Shown: positions 25,734 through 35,323, counted from the first letter of the stretch. The stretch: DNA of 64,000 bases from Chloroherpetonaceae bacterium (GCA_033763895.1 JANRJQ010000010.1:252146-316145), one strand, 5' to 3'. Made by a program: numbers and translations. Notes: generated by a model not told the origin, from the sequence alone.

Positions 25734-26096
25734 ATGGATACATTTAGTTTTAATGACAAGCCGTTGTTGGATTTAGCAACACTTGGAAGTTTAAGAGAAA
25801 TTTATTCCACCCCAGAAGAACTCAAAGAAATTGTTGATTTATTTGTTGCAGACGCCAAAAAAAATATACACGAAATATCAGTTTCTTTTAACGACGCCGA
25901 TGCTTTAAGGCATGCTGCACATTCCCTCAAAGGGAGCAGCAGTGTTATCGGAGCGATTCGCTTGGCGGAAGTTTCTTTTCAGATAGAGATTTGCGGGCGA
26001 AATAATCAATTACAAAATGTCCCTTCCTTTTATCAATACCTTAAGCCCATTTATGAAGAAACAATGACGATCCTTCTTAAAGAGGTTGAAAAGTAA
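25734..26096 (+). CDS. Histidine phosphotransfer (Hpt) protein
   Basis: A 120-residue four-helix Hpt domain with phospho-acceptor His63 in RHAAHSLKGSSSVIGAIRLA. It stands as a separate small protein 20 bases after a hybrid kinase that has two receivers but no Hpt domain, so it very likely completes that phosphorelay. The final response regulator is not encoded next to it. mrdA starts 5 bases after its stop, so mrdA may share the transcript. Confidence 0.88.
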   Translation: MDTFSFNDKPLLDLATLGSLREIYSTPEELKEIVDLFVADAKKNIHEISVSFNDADALRHAAHSLKGSSSVIGAIRLAEVSFQIEICGRNNQLQNVPSFYQYLKPIYEETMTILLKEVEK

Positions 26097-26101
26097 GCGC
26101 A

Positions 26102-27901
26102 ATGGAAAATCGACAACTCTCCGTTTCTCTTGTTTATACTCTTATTGCAATCATTTTTTCTGTTTTGCTCTCCCGAATTTTTTACCTCCAAATGGTAGAG
26201 CAAACAGAGCTCGGTAAAATATCATCACAAAATAGTGTTCGTAAAATTCCTGTTGATCCGGCTCGAGGTGATATTTACGATCGATACGGAGAAATTGTCG
26301 TGGGTAGTCAACCGCGCTATACGGTTCAACTAACACCTGCAAATTTTGATCGAAAAAACACCCAATTCCTCAGTGAAATCGTTGGAGTTCCCGAAAACAC
26401 CTTAAATGATTTGATCAATGAAGGAATTCTCTATAACCGCTTTGCTCCTGTTAAAATTAAGCGCGATGCCGATTTCTCAATTATCAACCGCGTTGAAGAA
26501 AATTTATGGCAACTAACCGGAGTTGAATTGGTCATTGAAAATAAACGCAGATACCCTGATTCTTTTCGTGGCGCTCATATTTTTGGCTACACGAAAATTA
26601 TCTCTAAAGTCATGCTTGAAAAGCTTTCTAAAGAAGACTATTCACGAAACGATATCATTGGTTACAGTGGCCTTGAGCGTACTTATGAAGAAAAATTAAA
26701 GGGTAAAAAAGGCACCAAATTGATTATGGTGAATTCACTCGGAAAATTTGTGAGTGACTATAATGGGGGAAATGAAAATGTGCCGTCCCAAAATGGAATT
26801 GATCTCTACACCACATTAGATGCAGGGCTTCAGGTGGTTGCCGAAAGTTTGCTTACAGCAACCGGAAAATCAGGAGCAATTGTTGCGATTGACCCGAGAG
26901 ACGGTGGCATTCTCGCTATGGTTTCAAAACCGGATTACGACCCAAATTTGATGGAGGGTGTGATTGATTCCAAACTCTGGGAATCCTTAACCACCGGCGC
27001 GGCAAAGCCCCTCTTTAACCGATCGATTCAAACCCGTTATCCACCCGGTTCAACCTACAAAATGATTTCAACTTTAGCCGCACTTGAAGAAAAAATCGCC
27101 AAGCCCTCTCAAACCTTCTTCTGCTCCGGTCGATTTCGATTTGGGAATAAAGAGTTTCTTTGTCACGGTGGTAAAGGGCACGGCTCCGTGGATATGACAA
27201 AAGCAATCGAGGTGTCTTGTAATTCCTATTTTTATAACTTGATGTTTAAGATTGGCTTTGAAAATTGGACGAAATACGGCCGGCTTTTTGGGTTTGGAAG
27301 AAAAACGGGAATTGATATCCCAGATGAGTTTTCGGCGCCATTGCCGTCCAAAGAATACTTTGATAAAATCTATGGCTTTCGTCGATGGACAGATGGATAC
27401 TTGGTAAGTTTAAGCATAGGACAAGGAGAAGTGGGCGCTTCGCCAATGCAGATGGCGGTTTATACCGCCGCTCTTGCCAATAGTGGCCTTTTGCTCAAAC
27501 CCCATTTTTTGAAGGGCTACAACGACCCCGAAACAGGGAAATTCATTTCACATAAAATTGATAGCACAAGGCTGCCAATTTCTCAATCAACTTTTGATGT
27601 TGTACGAAATGGAATGCTTCGTTGCGTTGAATATGGAACGGCCCAAATTGCCAAAGTACCAAATGTACAAGTCGCCGGAAAAACAGGCACAGCCCAAAAC
27701 CCTCACGGTGATGATCATGCGTGGTTTATCAGTTTTGCACCATATGAGAATCCGTCGATTGCAATCGTCGTAATGGTTGAAAATGCCGGTTTTGGTGGCG
27801 TTGTTGCTGCCCCGATTTCAGGTGAAATGATGAAGTACTATTTCTCGAATCGCGAAAGGAAAGAGGTCGCTCCCGCACAAAACGCCATTACTTCTCGGTA
27901 A
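26102..27901 (+). CDS. mrdA: Penicillin-binding protein 2
   Basis: PBP2 is the class B transpeptidase of the elongasome, cross-linking peptidoglycan in the lateral wall of rod-shaped cells. The 599-residue product has one N-terminal membrane anchor (VSLVYTLIAIIFSVLLSRIF), the dimerisation domain with DPARGDIYDRYG (about 52), and the transpeptidase domain with active-site Ser317 in PPGSTYKM, SxN in SCNSYF (about 371) and KTG in AGKTGTAQN (about 524). The C-terminus is normal in length. In many bacteria it sits with mreBCD and rodA; here it follows the Hpt gene by 5 bases and no mre or rodA gene is adjacent. Confidence 0.93.
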   Translation: MENRQLSVSLVYTLIAIIFSVLLSRIFYLQMVEQTELGKISSQNSVRKIPVDPARGDIYDRYGEIVVGSQPRYTVQLTPANFDRKNTQFLSEIVGVPENTLNDLINEGILYNRFAPVKIKRDADFSIINRVEENLWQLTGVELVIENKRRYPDSFRGAHIFGYTKIISKVMLEKLSKEDYSRNDIIGYSGLERTYEEKLKGKKGTKLIMVNSLGKFVSDYNGGNENVPSQNGIDLYTTLDAGLQVVAESLLTATGKSGAIVAIDPRDGGILAMVSKPDYDPNLMEGVIDSKLWESLTTGAAKPLFNRSIQTRYPPGSTYKMISTLAALEEKIAKPSQTFFCSGRFRFGNKEFLCHGGKGHGSVDMTKAIEVSCNSYFYNLMFKIGFENWTKYGRLFGFGRKTGIDIPDEFSAPLPSKEYFDKIYGFRRWTDGYLVSLSIGQGEVGASPMQMAVYTAALANSGLLLKPHFLKGYNDPETGKFISHKIDSTRLPISQSTFDVVRNGMLRCVEYGTAQIAKVPNVQVAGKTGTAQNPHGDDHAWFISFAPYENPSIAIVVMVENAGFGGVVAAPISGEMMKYYFSNRERKEVAPAQNAITSR

Positions 27902-27958
27902 GGCAATAAAATACGAGAAGTGAAATTTTAATAACATCCCCAAAAATTTAGGCACGAC

Positions 27959-29461
27959 ATGTCTGTTCAAAAAACTGAACATAAATTAACGACAGAAGAA
28001 GCGCTGGCATATTCGAAGATTGAGTCTTGGGTCAAAGCCAGAGTTTCTGAAAAGCCGTCGCCATTTACATTGCAAGATGCAATTGCAGCAAGCGGAATCG
28101 AAGCAGCCATTCTTGAGCCTGTCCTGTCGAATCTGATAGCGCGTTATTCCTGCAGGCTTCAAGTGACTGAAAATGGCGAGTTGATTTTTGATTTCGATGC
28201 CCCGCTCAAACGCTTAAATCAAAAGCCACTTGAAGATTATGCGAAAGAAATTCTCTCTTTTTTGTGGAAAGGGTTTCAACTTTTTTTCAAGGCGTGGATT
28301 GCTTTGACCCTAGTGGTTTATTTCTCACTCTTCGTGGTGATTCTAATCGCAATCATTTTAGGTCTGGCTTTTTCAGGCGATAATAAAAAGAATAAAAATT
28401 CACTTGATGTCTCCGCCTTAGGGAAGGTGTTCGATGTATTCTTCTCCATTTTTCGATTCTCCACTGTTATCAGTAATACTACTCGCGCAACAGATCAGTT
28501 CGGTTATGATTATAAAAAATTTAAGCCTAAGCCTTCGGTACTGAACGAGAATAAAAAAGGATTCGTGGCATCAGTGTATGACTTTGTCTTTGGACCGCCA
28601 CGTGTCGAAAAAGATATACTTTCGGATGAAAAGGAAGTCTTGGCCTTTCTGAGAGAAAATGCCGGAGTAATTTCACAAACGGAAGTGATGGCACTTTCGG
28701 GAAGAGATCAAAAAAGTGCAGCCCATTTTTTTGCTCGATGTGCTGGAAAATTCGGAGGTATAATCAAAGTCTCAGAAAACGGAAGTATTTATGCTGTCTA
28801 TGACGAAGTACTTATTGGAAAGGATGCAGCAGAAACTAAGTCAATTGAATATTACTGGGATGAATATGAGCCAAAGTTTGAATTCTCATCAAATACAGTG
28901 GGGCGTGACATGCTCATTGGGGCAATGAATTTTTTTAACTTGGCAATGAGTCTTTTTATGCTCAACCTTATTTGGGAATTGCCTTCACCATCAATTCAAA
29001 TAATCATTAATGCATTTAAGGCCAATGACCTGAATGATCCTTTCATTTGGTTCTTTAGTTTTGCCCCATTCATTTTTTCTTTTCTTTTTTTTATCATTCC
29101 ATTTATTCGCGCGTTTTGGATAATAAAAATGAATCAAAAACTTCACGAGATTAATATTCGTAAGCGATTTTGGAAATCCGCTTTTGTTACAAAAGGAAGT
29201 CCAAAAAGCCTGAAAGAATTTGAAGGACTCGTGAATGCCAATTCAAAAGAAGAAAAAATTACAGGGAGCATTTTCAATCTCTATTTTGAAAAATTAAAAA
29301 CCGAACTAGGATTTGAAATGACCGCAGATTCTGATGGCACTTACCGCGTAAGTTTTCCTCAGTTACACCTTGAATTGAACGATGTTCAAGCATTAAGAGA
29401 AAAAAGAAACCTTGCTCCAAAGCTTGGAAAAGTTATATTGGATACAGGGAAAAGTAACTGA
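27959..29461 (+). CDS. Unknown membrane protein with repeated winged-helix-like segments
   Basis: I do not recognise the family. The 500-residue product has a helical region with a probable winged-helix pattern (about residues 38-80, ending LQVTENGELIFDF), a strong membrane hairpin (about 110-140, FLWKGFQLFFKAWIALTLVV then VILIAIILGLAF), a second winged-helix-like segment (about 222-282, ending IIKVSENGSIYAVY), two further membrane segments (about 325-380), and a third ENG/SDG-like strand near the end (MTADSDGTYRVSF). The repeated motif suggests internal duplication. It has no signal peptide and the soluble parts are probably cytoplasmic. A STAS-like gene follows after 37 bases. Confidence 0.6.
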   Translation: MSVQKTEHKLTTEEALAYSKIESWVKARVSEKPSPFTLQDAIAASGIEAAILEPVLSNLIARYSCRLQVTENGELIFDFDAPLKRLNQKPLEDYAKEILSFLWKGFQLFFKAWIALTLVVYFSLFVVILIAIILGLAFSGDNKKNKNSLDVSALGKVFDVFFSIFRFSTVISNTTRATDQFGYDYKKFKPKPSVLNENKKGFVASVYDFVFGPPRVEKDILSDEKEVLAFLRENAGVISQTEVMALSGRDQKSAAHFFARCAGKFGGIIKVSENGSIYAVYDEVLIGKDAAETKSIEYYWDEYEPKFEFSSNTVGRDMLIGAMNFFNLAMSLFMLNLIWELPSPSIQIIINAFKANDLNDPFIWFFSFAPFIFSFLFFIIPFIRAFWIIKMNQKLHEINIRKRFWKSAFVTKGSPKSLKEFEGLVNANSKEEKITGSIFNLYFEKLKTELGFEMTADSDGTYRVSFPQLHLELNDVQALREKRNLAPKLGKVILDTGKSN

Positions 29462-29498
29462 AGTTTAGATTTTAAATTAAAATCATTCGTTACAAGCA

Positions 29499-29864
29499 AT
29501 GCCTTTTGAATACCAAATCGAAAAGGAACTCGTTTCTGTTAGAGGTTTTGGAGAAAGCAGTCTTCACGAATGTATTGAAGCGCTTCATGTAGTGATGAGT
29601 GATTCCGACTACCAAGAACATACACCGGTTATTGTCGATTTAAGCCATATCTCGTACACCCCATCTTTTCACGACTTAAAAGAAATTGGAGCAATTTCAG
29701 AGGAATTGTGTCAAAAGTTTAAGTCAAAAATAGCCGTGGTAGTTTCTGGATTTCTACATTTTGGTTTGGCTAAAACATTGTGCGGAATCATCGAAATTCA
29801 CGGAGTTAAAATGAATGTGTTTTTTCGAGAAGACACTGCTAAGCATTGGGTACATGATGCTTAA
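29499..29864 (+). CDS. STAS/SpoIIAA-like small protein of unknown function
   Basis: The 121-residue product shows an alternating beta-alpha pattern like STAS or SpoIIAA-like domains: FEYQIEKELVSVRGFG, a helix, VIVDLSHISYTP, a second helix with LKEIGAISEELCQKF, the strand KIAVVVSG, and HFGLAKTLCGIIEIHG. The place where anti-sigma antagonists carry the phosphorylated Ser is not clearly present, so classical partner-switching is uncertain. It is followed by an exported transglutaminase-like gene. Function cannot be assigned. Confidence 0.45.
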   Translation: MPFEYQIEKELVSVRGFGESSLHECIEALHVVMSDSDYQEHTPVIVDLSHISYTPSFHDLKEIGAISEELCQKFKSKIAVVVSGFLHFGLAKTLCGIIEIHGVKMNVFFREDTAKHWVHDA

Positions 29865-29960
29865 ATGAAATCAAGATCAAAGGGATACTTTGCAGAACAC
29901 TTTCCGCCGAATTGATTCGCCGTTATTTCGTCGCAATTCTGAATCCAAAGCAGATTATTC

Positions 29961-31451
29961 ATGATAAAAAAAATATCATTCCTTTTCATACCATTCCTTT
30001 TGATTAACCCAGTATTTGCTCAAGATTCTGATTTTGAAGCTTGGAAAAAGAAGGAAGCTGAATCCTTCAAGCAATTTAAAGATGCAGAAGACAAGGCCTT
30101 TATTGGGTTCTTAAGAGCCGATTGGAAAGCCTTTAAAGCGTCTTTAGGAGAAAAACCGGATGAAACCCCTAAACCAAAAAAGATTCCAATAGCAGAAACG
30201 CAACCTAATCGAAATATCATTGGTTATAAAAAATCAAATAAAGTTACAGAAACCACTAAGCCTGAAATAAGTAAAGCCTATAAAGCTCCACCCAAAAAGG
30301 TTGCCGAGCCTGTGGCTGAAGAACGAGAAAACTTTAACTTTTCTGAAGCAGCTTTTTATGGTTCTCCATTTGCAGTTTCTTATCCAAAAAAAGTCCCTCA
30401 ATCAATTACGAGCAAGGTCACAAGCGAACTTATCGCCAAGTTTTATGAGTCAATGGCATCATCTCAATACGATAGCACCCTTCGCCAAGCCTTATTTTAT
30501 AAGCGATGGTATGGACTCAATGATTGGGGGTTCGCGTTACTTCTTTCTAAAATGGCCTTGCAAGTTTATCCAAAATCAACCGACTCCCGTCATCTGTTTG
30601 TTTGGTTTTTTCTTCTAAAATCAGGGTTTGATGCGAGAGTGGGCTATGATGATGAAGGGGTTGCTTTGATGCTACCTTCTGAAAATACAATGTATGCCAC
30701 ACCCTATTTTACAATCGATTCGAAACGCTTTTACTTGATTTCTTTTGAGGGTAAGCCTGCGAAAGCACGATCTCTTTATACTTACGAGGGCAAAAATCCA
30801 AAATCTATAAAGCTGATTAACCTCTCATTTTCTCAGCCCTTGCTACTAAAACCGTCTTCTCAAGTCAGACGGCTCTCATTTGAATACAACGGCGAAAAAA
30901 TTTCTTTTGCAGTCGCCTACAATCGCTCAAATGTTGAATTTCTTAAGGCTTACCCACAAACCAACATTCAACTCTATTTTGATAGTAAAATTCCAAAAGA
31001 TCTCGAAGCTTCATTGTTAGGCGCATTGCAACCGTATCTAACCGGAAAAACAGAAGCGGAGGCTGCTAATTTTCTACTGCGTTTTGTTCAAAAAGCGTTT
31101 CAATACAAAACCGATGATGATCAATTTGGATATGAAAAGTATTTCTTCCCCGAAGAATCAATCTTTTATCCTTATTGTGACTGTGAAGACCGCTCAATTT
31201 TGTATGCTTATCTTATTCGAAAACTTATCGGTTTAGAAGTGGTTGGGCTTGACTACCCCGGTCATATTGCAACAGCTGTGAAGTTTTCATCCCCCCTTGA
31301 AGGAGACTTTGATAAACTTGAAGTCAATGGTGATAGCTACATCATTTGTGATCCAACTTATATCAATGCTGATATTGGAATGGCAATGCCAAACCTAAAA
31401 AATACTGTACCAACCATTATTCCACTTCAAGCGCCAAACCGTGCCCGATAA
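29961..31451 (+). CDS. Exported transglutaminase-like protein
   Basis: The 496-residue product has a signal peptide (ISFLFIPFLLINPVFAQ, about 20 residues), a charged Lys/Glu/Pro-rich region (about 25-115), a central domain of unknown type and a C-terminal papain-fold core like that of transglutaminases: Cys in PYCDCEDRSILYAYLI (about 408-425), His in DYPGHIATAV and Asp in ICDPTY, giving a plausible Cys-His-Asp triad. Such proteins are usually proteases or peptide cross-linkers acting in the periplasm. Substrate unknown. Its last 11 bases overlap the GTG start of the Nudix gene, suggesting translational coupling. Confidence 0.65.
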   Translation: MIKKISFLFIPFLLINPVFAQDSDFEAWKKKEAESFKQFKDAEDKAFIGFLRADWKAFKASLGEKPDETPKPKKIPIAETQPNRNIIGYKKSNKVTETTKPEISKAYKAPPKKVAEPVAEERENFNFSEAAFYGSPFAVSYPKKVPQSITSKVTSELIAKFYESMASSQYDSTLRQALFYKRWYGLNDWGFALLLSKMALQVYPKSTDSRHLFVWFFLLKSGFDARVGYDDEGVALMLPSENTMYATPYFTIDSKRFYLISFEGKPAKARSLYTYEGKNPKSIKLINLSFSQPLLLKPSSQVRRLSFEYNGEKISFAVAYNRSNVEFLKAYPQTNIQLYFDSKIPKDLEASLLGALQPYLTGKTEAEAANFLLRFVQKAFQYKTDDDQFGYEKYFFPEESIFYPYCDCEDRSILYAYLIRKLIGLEVVGLDYPGHIATAVKFSSPLEGDFDKLEVNGDSYIICDPTYINADIGMAMPNLKNTVPTIIPLQAPNRAR

Positions 31452-32031
31452 AGATAAAAACTACCAATTCCCGAACGACCCAAAGCCTTATCAATTGCTA
31501 GAGTCGAAGTATCTCTTTACTCAACCGCCTTGGCTTGTCATGCGCGAAGACCGGCTCAAAGTGCCTGATGGAGGAATTATTGAAAAATATTGGGTTTGGG
31601 AATATCCTGCTTGGGTGAATGTTATAGCAATAACTGAACGAAATGAAATTGTACTCATTCGGCAATATCGTTACGCGTTGGGGAAAGTTTATTTTGAAAT
31701 TCCTGCGGGTACTATAGACCCGGGAGAGACGAATCTTGAAAGCGCTGCACGTCGAGAATTACTTGAAGAAACGGGCTACGGCGAGGGAACTTGGGAACTC
31801 TTCATGACCCTCTCGGCAAATCCTGCGCTTCAAAACAATCTTACTTATACTTTTCTGGCAAAAGGTGTCCGGAAAATCTCAGAGCAGAAACTTGAATCTA
31901 CAGAAGATATTCAGGTTCATTTAATGCCCGTGGATGAATTAAAAGAGATTTTATTTAATGAAGGATTTATTCAAGCTCTACATACAGCTCCTTTACTGAA
32001 ATATCTTCTCATGAGGGAGCAAGGTAATTAA
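31441..32031 (+). CDS. Nudix hydrolase, ADP-ribose pyrophosphatase type
   Basis: The 196-residue product contains a complete Nudix box, beginning GTIDPGETNLESAARRELLE and ending ETGY (Gx5Ex7REUxEExGU), about residues 95-118, with the upstream strand IVLIRQYRYALGKVYFEIPAG, as in ADP-ribose pyrophosphatases (NudF type). It probably hydrolyses ADP-ribose or a related nucleoside diphosphate derivative; exact substrate is not proven. It starts with GTG at 31441, overlapping the upstream gene by 11 bases; the two are probably co-transcribed. Confidence 0.88.
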   Translation: MPDKDKNYQFPNDPKPYQLLESKYLFTQPPWLVMREDRLKVPDGGIIEKYWVWEYPAWVNVIAITERNEIVLIRQYRYALGKVYFEIPAGTIDPGETNLESAARRELLEETGYGEGTWELFMTLSANPALQNNLTYTFLAKGVRKISEQKLESTEDIQVHLMPVDELKEILFNEGFIQALHTAPLLKYLLMREQGN

Positions 32032-32304
32032 CAAGCATTTCAATAAAGCAATTTTGTTTCTCAAAAGCTATTTTCTTTGAGACTTTTGAAAAAATTCAAA
32101 ATGGCACGAATTAGCCCTTCAAGTGGTTAAGAAACAAAGAAAAAATTTGTAAGCGATTGCAATAATGAAGATTATCACTACCTTGAAAAAAATTTAACCC
32201 TTTGATGAATCACCGATTTATATCCAACCTTTTTTTTACTTCTTGCTTGCTTTGCAATTCAAGTCAAAATGGCTTCGCAAAGAATCTAACTGAAATCAAT
32301 AATC

Positions 32305-32802
32305 ATGTTTGAAACTGTCGAATTACAAGCTGCGACGAAATCGGAGCTTTATAAAGAATTAACCAAACAGCTTTATCATCTCATTGACGGTGAGCGAGAC
32401 TTTATCGCCAATGCGTCGAATTTTTCATCACTATTGTTTAACTCACTCCCTGATTTAAATTGGGCAGGTTTTTATATTTATAAAGAAAAGGAACTTGTTT
32501 TAGGCCCTTTTCAAGGTAAACCTGCGTGTGTCCGAATTGCTATCGGAAAAGGGGTTTGTGGTACCGCGGCTGAACGGCTTAAAACAGTGATTGTCAAAGA
32601 CGTCCATTCCTTCCCGGGGCACATTGCATGCGATGCCGCTTCGAATTCAGAGATTGTGGTACCAATGATTAAAAATGGTGTATTCATTGGGGTTCTTGAT
32701 TTAGATAGCCCGTTGGTCGAACGCTTTGATGAAGAGGATAAAGCCGGTCTTGAAAATTTGGTTGAAATGTTTCTCAGTAAAACAGACATTCGTTATTTCT
32801 AA
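32305..32802 (+). CDS. msrC: Free methionine-R-sulfoxide reductase (GAF domain)
   Basis: The 165-residue GAF-domain protein matches fRMsr (YebR/MsrC), which reduces free methionine-(R)-sulfoxide. The three conserved cysteines are present: PACVRIAIG (about residue 75), GKGVCGTAA (about 85-90) and GHIACDAAS (about 109). The signature LPDLNWAGFYIYKEKELVLGP and PMIKNGVFIGVLDLDS are typical. Length is normal. A 35-codon frame (32205-32312) overlaps its start, noted as doubtful. No obvious operon partner. Confidence 0.9.
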   Translation: MFETVELQAATKSELYKELTKQLYHLIDGERDFIANASNFSSLLFNSLPDLNWAGFYIYKEKELVLGPFQGKPACVRIAIGKGVCGTAAERLKTVIVKDVHSFPGHIACDAASNSEIVVPMIKNGVFIGVLDLDSPLVERFDEEDKAGLENLVEMFLSKTDIRYF

Positions 32803-32914
32803 AAATCCATTGATACAGATAAAATTTTATATTTGGCTGAAGAAGGCCTTTGGAATGCAGTATAGCTTGCATCTCCGTTACTAATAATTACAGAACGGCA
32901 ACTTCATTGAGTAT

Positions 32915-34342
32915 ATGAATCACGACAATGAGTTTTTTGATGAAAGCGCCAATCCGTCTTCACGGCCGCGTCATAATCATACCCTAAAAACGGCGAAGTC
33001 ACTCGCTGATAATCCATCTGAGCTTTGTGCCGTATCCGATACGGACGCTCTTGATGAGTATGTCATTATTCTTCTCGAGAATAGTGAACCGGAGCGTGCT
33101 TTGGTCATTGCCGAGCACTTTATTCAAATAGCCCCATTCAGCAGCGATAGTTGGTTTCGATTTGGGGCATCGCTCTCGGCATTAGCCCGATTCAAAGATT
33201 CAATTGATTCGCTCGAAAAAGCCTTGAAGTTGAATCCTAATGATTTTGAAATTTTAATGCACTTAGGCATCACACATGATAATGCAGGTAATCTTGATGA
33301 GTCATTAGCCTATTTTGAAGAAGCTGTAAAATTTGCCCCATACGACGATGAAGCGCACTTCTGCCGAGCCTTAGCCCTTGAAAAAATGGAGCGCTATCAG
33401 GAAGCAGAACAAGAATTGGAAGCATGCCTGAAAATTAATCCGTTACACCCTGAGGCTTGGTATGAATTGGGTTATTGTAAAGATATGATGAGCAAATTTG
33501 ATGAAAGCTTAAATTGTTACGATAAACACTTGGATTTTGAGCCCTACAGCACGAATACTTGGTACAACCGAGGGATTATCCTCACAAAATTAAATCGGTT
33601 AAAAGAAGCAGTTCACAGTTATGATATGGCACTGGCCATTCGTGAAAACTTTTCCTCTGCGTGGTATAACCGCGGGAATGTATTGGCTTCGATGAATCAG
33701 TTAGAAGAAGCCATTCAAAGCTACCGCCAAACGCTTACTTATGAGCCCAATGATGTTTCAAGCTATTTTAACATCGCGATGGCGTTTGAGGAATTAGAAA
33801 ATTTTCCAGAAGCGATTACTCATTACTTAAAGTGCGTTGAAATCGATCCTGAGTATGCAGATGGATGGTATGCACTTGCGTGCTGTTACGATGCCGCCGA
33901 AAGTTTTGAAAGCGCATATGCCGCTATAACTCATGCCTTAGACCTTTCTCCGGCATGTCCGGATTTCCTTCACATCAAGGCTGATGTGGAGTTCAACTTA
34001 GGGAGAACTGAGGATGCATTATTAACTTATGAAGAGTTGCTTCAATTGGAGCCCGATAATGTTTACGTTTGGTTTGATTATGCCGCCTCTCTACTTGATT
34101 CCGGCGATGCTGCTGCAGCAGTCACGGCTTTCGAACAAGTGATTCGCTTGGAACCGAATCTATCAGATGCTCATTTTGAATTGGCATGTGCTTATAAAAT
34201 ACTTGGGAATACTCAAGAAACTCTAATCGCCTTGCGAAATGCAATCATGCTTGATTCAGAAAAACGATCTTTATTTCAAAAGGTTTTTCCTGAGCTTTAC
34301 AAACATGACTCTGTTCGAAGCTATTTAGGAATTACAACCTAA
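32915..34342 (+). CDS. Tetratricopeptide-repeat protein
   Basis: The 475-residue acidic product is almost entirely TPR units of 34 residues; about 12 repeats can be counted, for example FKDSIDSLEKALKLNPND, NLDESLAYFEEAVKFAPYD and LKEAVHSYDMALAIRENFSS. There is no signal peptide, so it is probably cytoplasmic, and no enzymatic domain is seen. TPR arrays bind protein partners, which cannot be named here. It lies upstream of aroE in the same direction (39 bases). The first 45 residues are low-complexity and probably disordered. Confidence 0.8.
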   Translation: MNHDNEFFDESANPSSRPRHNHTLKTAKSLADNPSELCAVSDTDALDEYVIILLENSEPERALVIAEHFIQIAPFSSDSWFRFGASLSALARFKDSIDSLEKALKLNPNDFEILMHLGITHDNAGNLDESLAYFEEAVKFAPYDDEAHFCRALALEKMERYQEAEQELEACLKINPLHPEAWYELGYCKDMMSKFDESLNCYDKHLDFEPYSTNTWYNRGIILTKLNRLKEAVHSYDMALAIRENFSSAWYNRGNVLASMNQLEEAIQSYRQTLTYEPNDVSSYFNIAMAFEELENFPEAITHYLKCVEIDPEYADGWYALACCYDAAESFESAYAAITHALDLSPACPDFLHIKADVEFNLGRTEDALLTYEELLQLEPDNVYVWFDYAASLLDSGDAAAAVTAFEQVIRLEPNLSDAHFELACAYKILGNTQETLIALRNAIMLDSEKRSLFQKVFPELYKHDSVRSYLGITT

Positions 34343-34381
34343 GACTCTTCGGTTTTTAATTTGATATCATCTTTTATCTTA

Positions 34382-35323
34382 ATGTCACAAGCGAAAAAAA
34401 TATTAGGTTTAATCGGACATGAAATCGATTATTCGCTTTCTCCGCTGATGCACAACACAGCTGCCGAGGCATTGGGATTGGATGTATTCTACACCATCTT
34501 TGACGTTTATCCTCCTGAAAACCTCTCTGACGCTCTCTATGGAATTCGCGCACTTGATATTATGGGCGTTAATGTAACAATTCCCTATAAAGAACAAGTG
34601 GTTCGTTATATGGATTCATTATCCGCTGAAGCCTCTGAGGTTCGTGCCGTAAATACAATACTAAATCATGAAGGAAACCTCATTGGATACAATACGGATA
34701 TCTATGGTTTTTCAGAGCCATTGAAATCCTATAAAGATCAAATCGAAGGTCATGCCGTGGCCGTATATGGAACCGGCGGCGCCGCAAGAGCGGTTGTTCA
34801 AGCCTTAAAGCAATATTTCAATCCTTCAAAAGTATATATCCTTGCACGCGATGAAGGTAAAGGCGGTGCATTTGTTGATCGCTTCAAACGCCGGAGCAAA
34901 AATATGAAGATTTCTGCTGTTGAAATGACTGACGAAAGTGTGGTACCAATTCTTGAGGAATGCCGGCTAATCGTTAATTCTACACCAATCGGAACGCATC
35001 ACCATAGCCCTTCCGCAAATCAAACTGCGACGGCGATAACCAAACCTGATCCTCTTGTATTGCCCGAATGGAAAATTTGGAATTCTGATAAAATCGCCTA
35101 CGATTTGGTTTATCGCCCACAAATGACGGATTTCCTCTCTGTAGCCAAAAAAGAAGGTGCGCAAATCGTCTCAGGCCTTGAAATGCTCATTCATCAAGGG
35201 GCTAAATCCTTCGAAATATGGACAGGTAAAGAAATGCCAATCGAAAAAGTAAGGGCAATATTGCTTGCTAAACTCGATGAGCAAGCTCACACCAACGAAT
35301 TGCCGACCGCTCACCTTAAGTGA
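34382..35323 (+). CDS. aroE: Shikimate dehydrogenase AroE
   Basis: AroE reduces 3-dehydroshikimate to shikimate with NADPH in aromatic amino acid synthesis. The 313-residue product has the shikimate-binding DYSLSPLMHN (about 14-23), the catalytic Lys in NVTIPYK (about 68), RAVNTIL, GYNTDIYGF with the catalytic Asp, the nucleotide-binding GTGGAARAVVQA (about 128) and YDLVYRP and GLEMLIHQGAKSFEIW near the end. It is somewhat longer than E. coli AroE (272). The start is ATG 34382 (MSQAKKILGLIGH); the longer frame begins with TTG at 34361. Confidence 0.94.
   Translation: MSQAKKILGLIGHEIDYSLSPLMHNTAAEALGLDVFYTIFDVYPPENLSDALYGIRALDIMGVNVTIPYKEQVVRYMDSLSAEASEVRAVNTILNHEGNLIGYNTDIYGFSEPLKSYKDQIEGHAVAVYGTGGAARAVVQALKQYFNPSKVYILARDEGKGGAFVDRFKRRSKNMKISAVEMTDESVVPILEECRLIVNSTPIGTHHHSPSANQTATAITKPDPLVLPEWKIWNSDKIAYDLVYRPQMTDFLSVAKKEGAQIVSGLEMLIHQGAKSFEIWTGKEMPIEKVRAILLAKLDEQAHTNELPTAHLK

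Noticed and set aside
32205-32312. 35-codon frame overlapping the start of the methionine sulfoxide reductase gene
   Set aside because: The hydrophobic N-terminal stretch resembles a signal peptide, but it is too short and has no recognisable homology; recorded only as a possible uORF.
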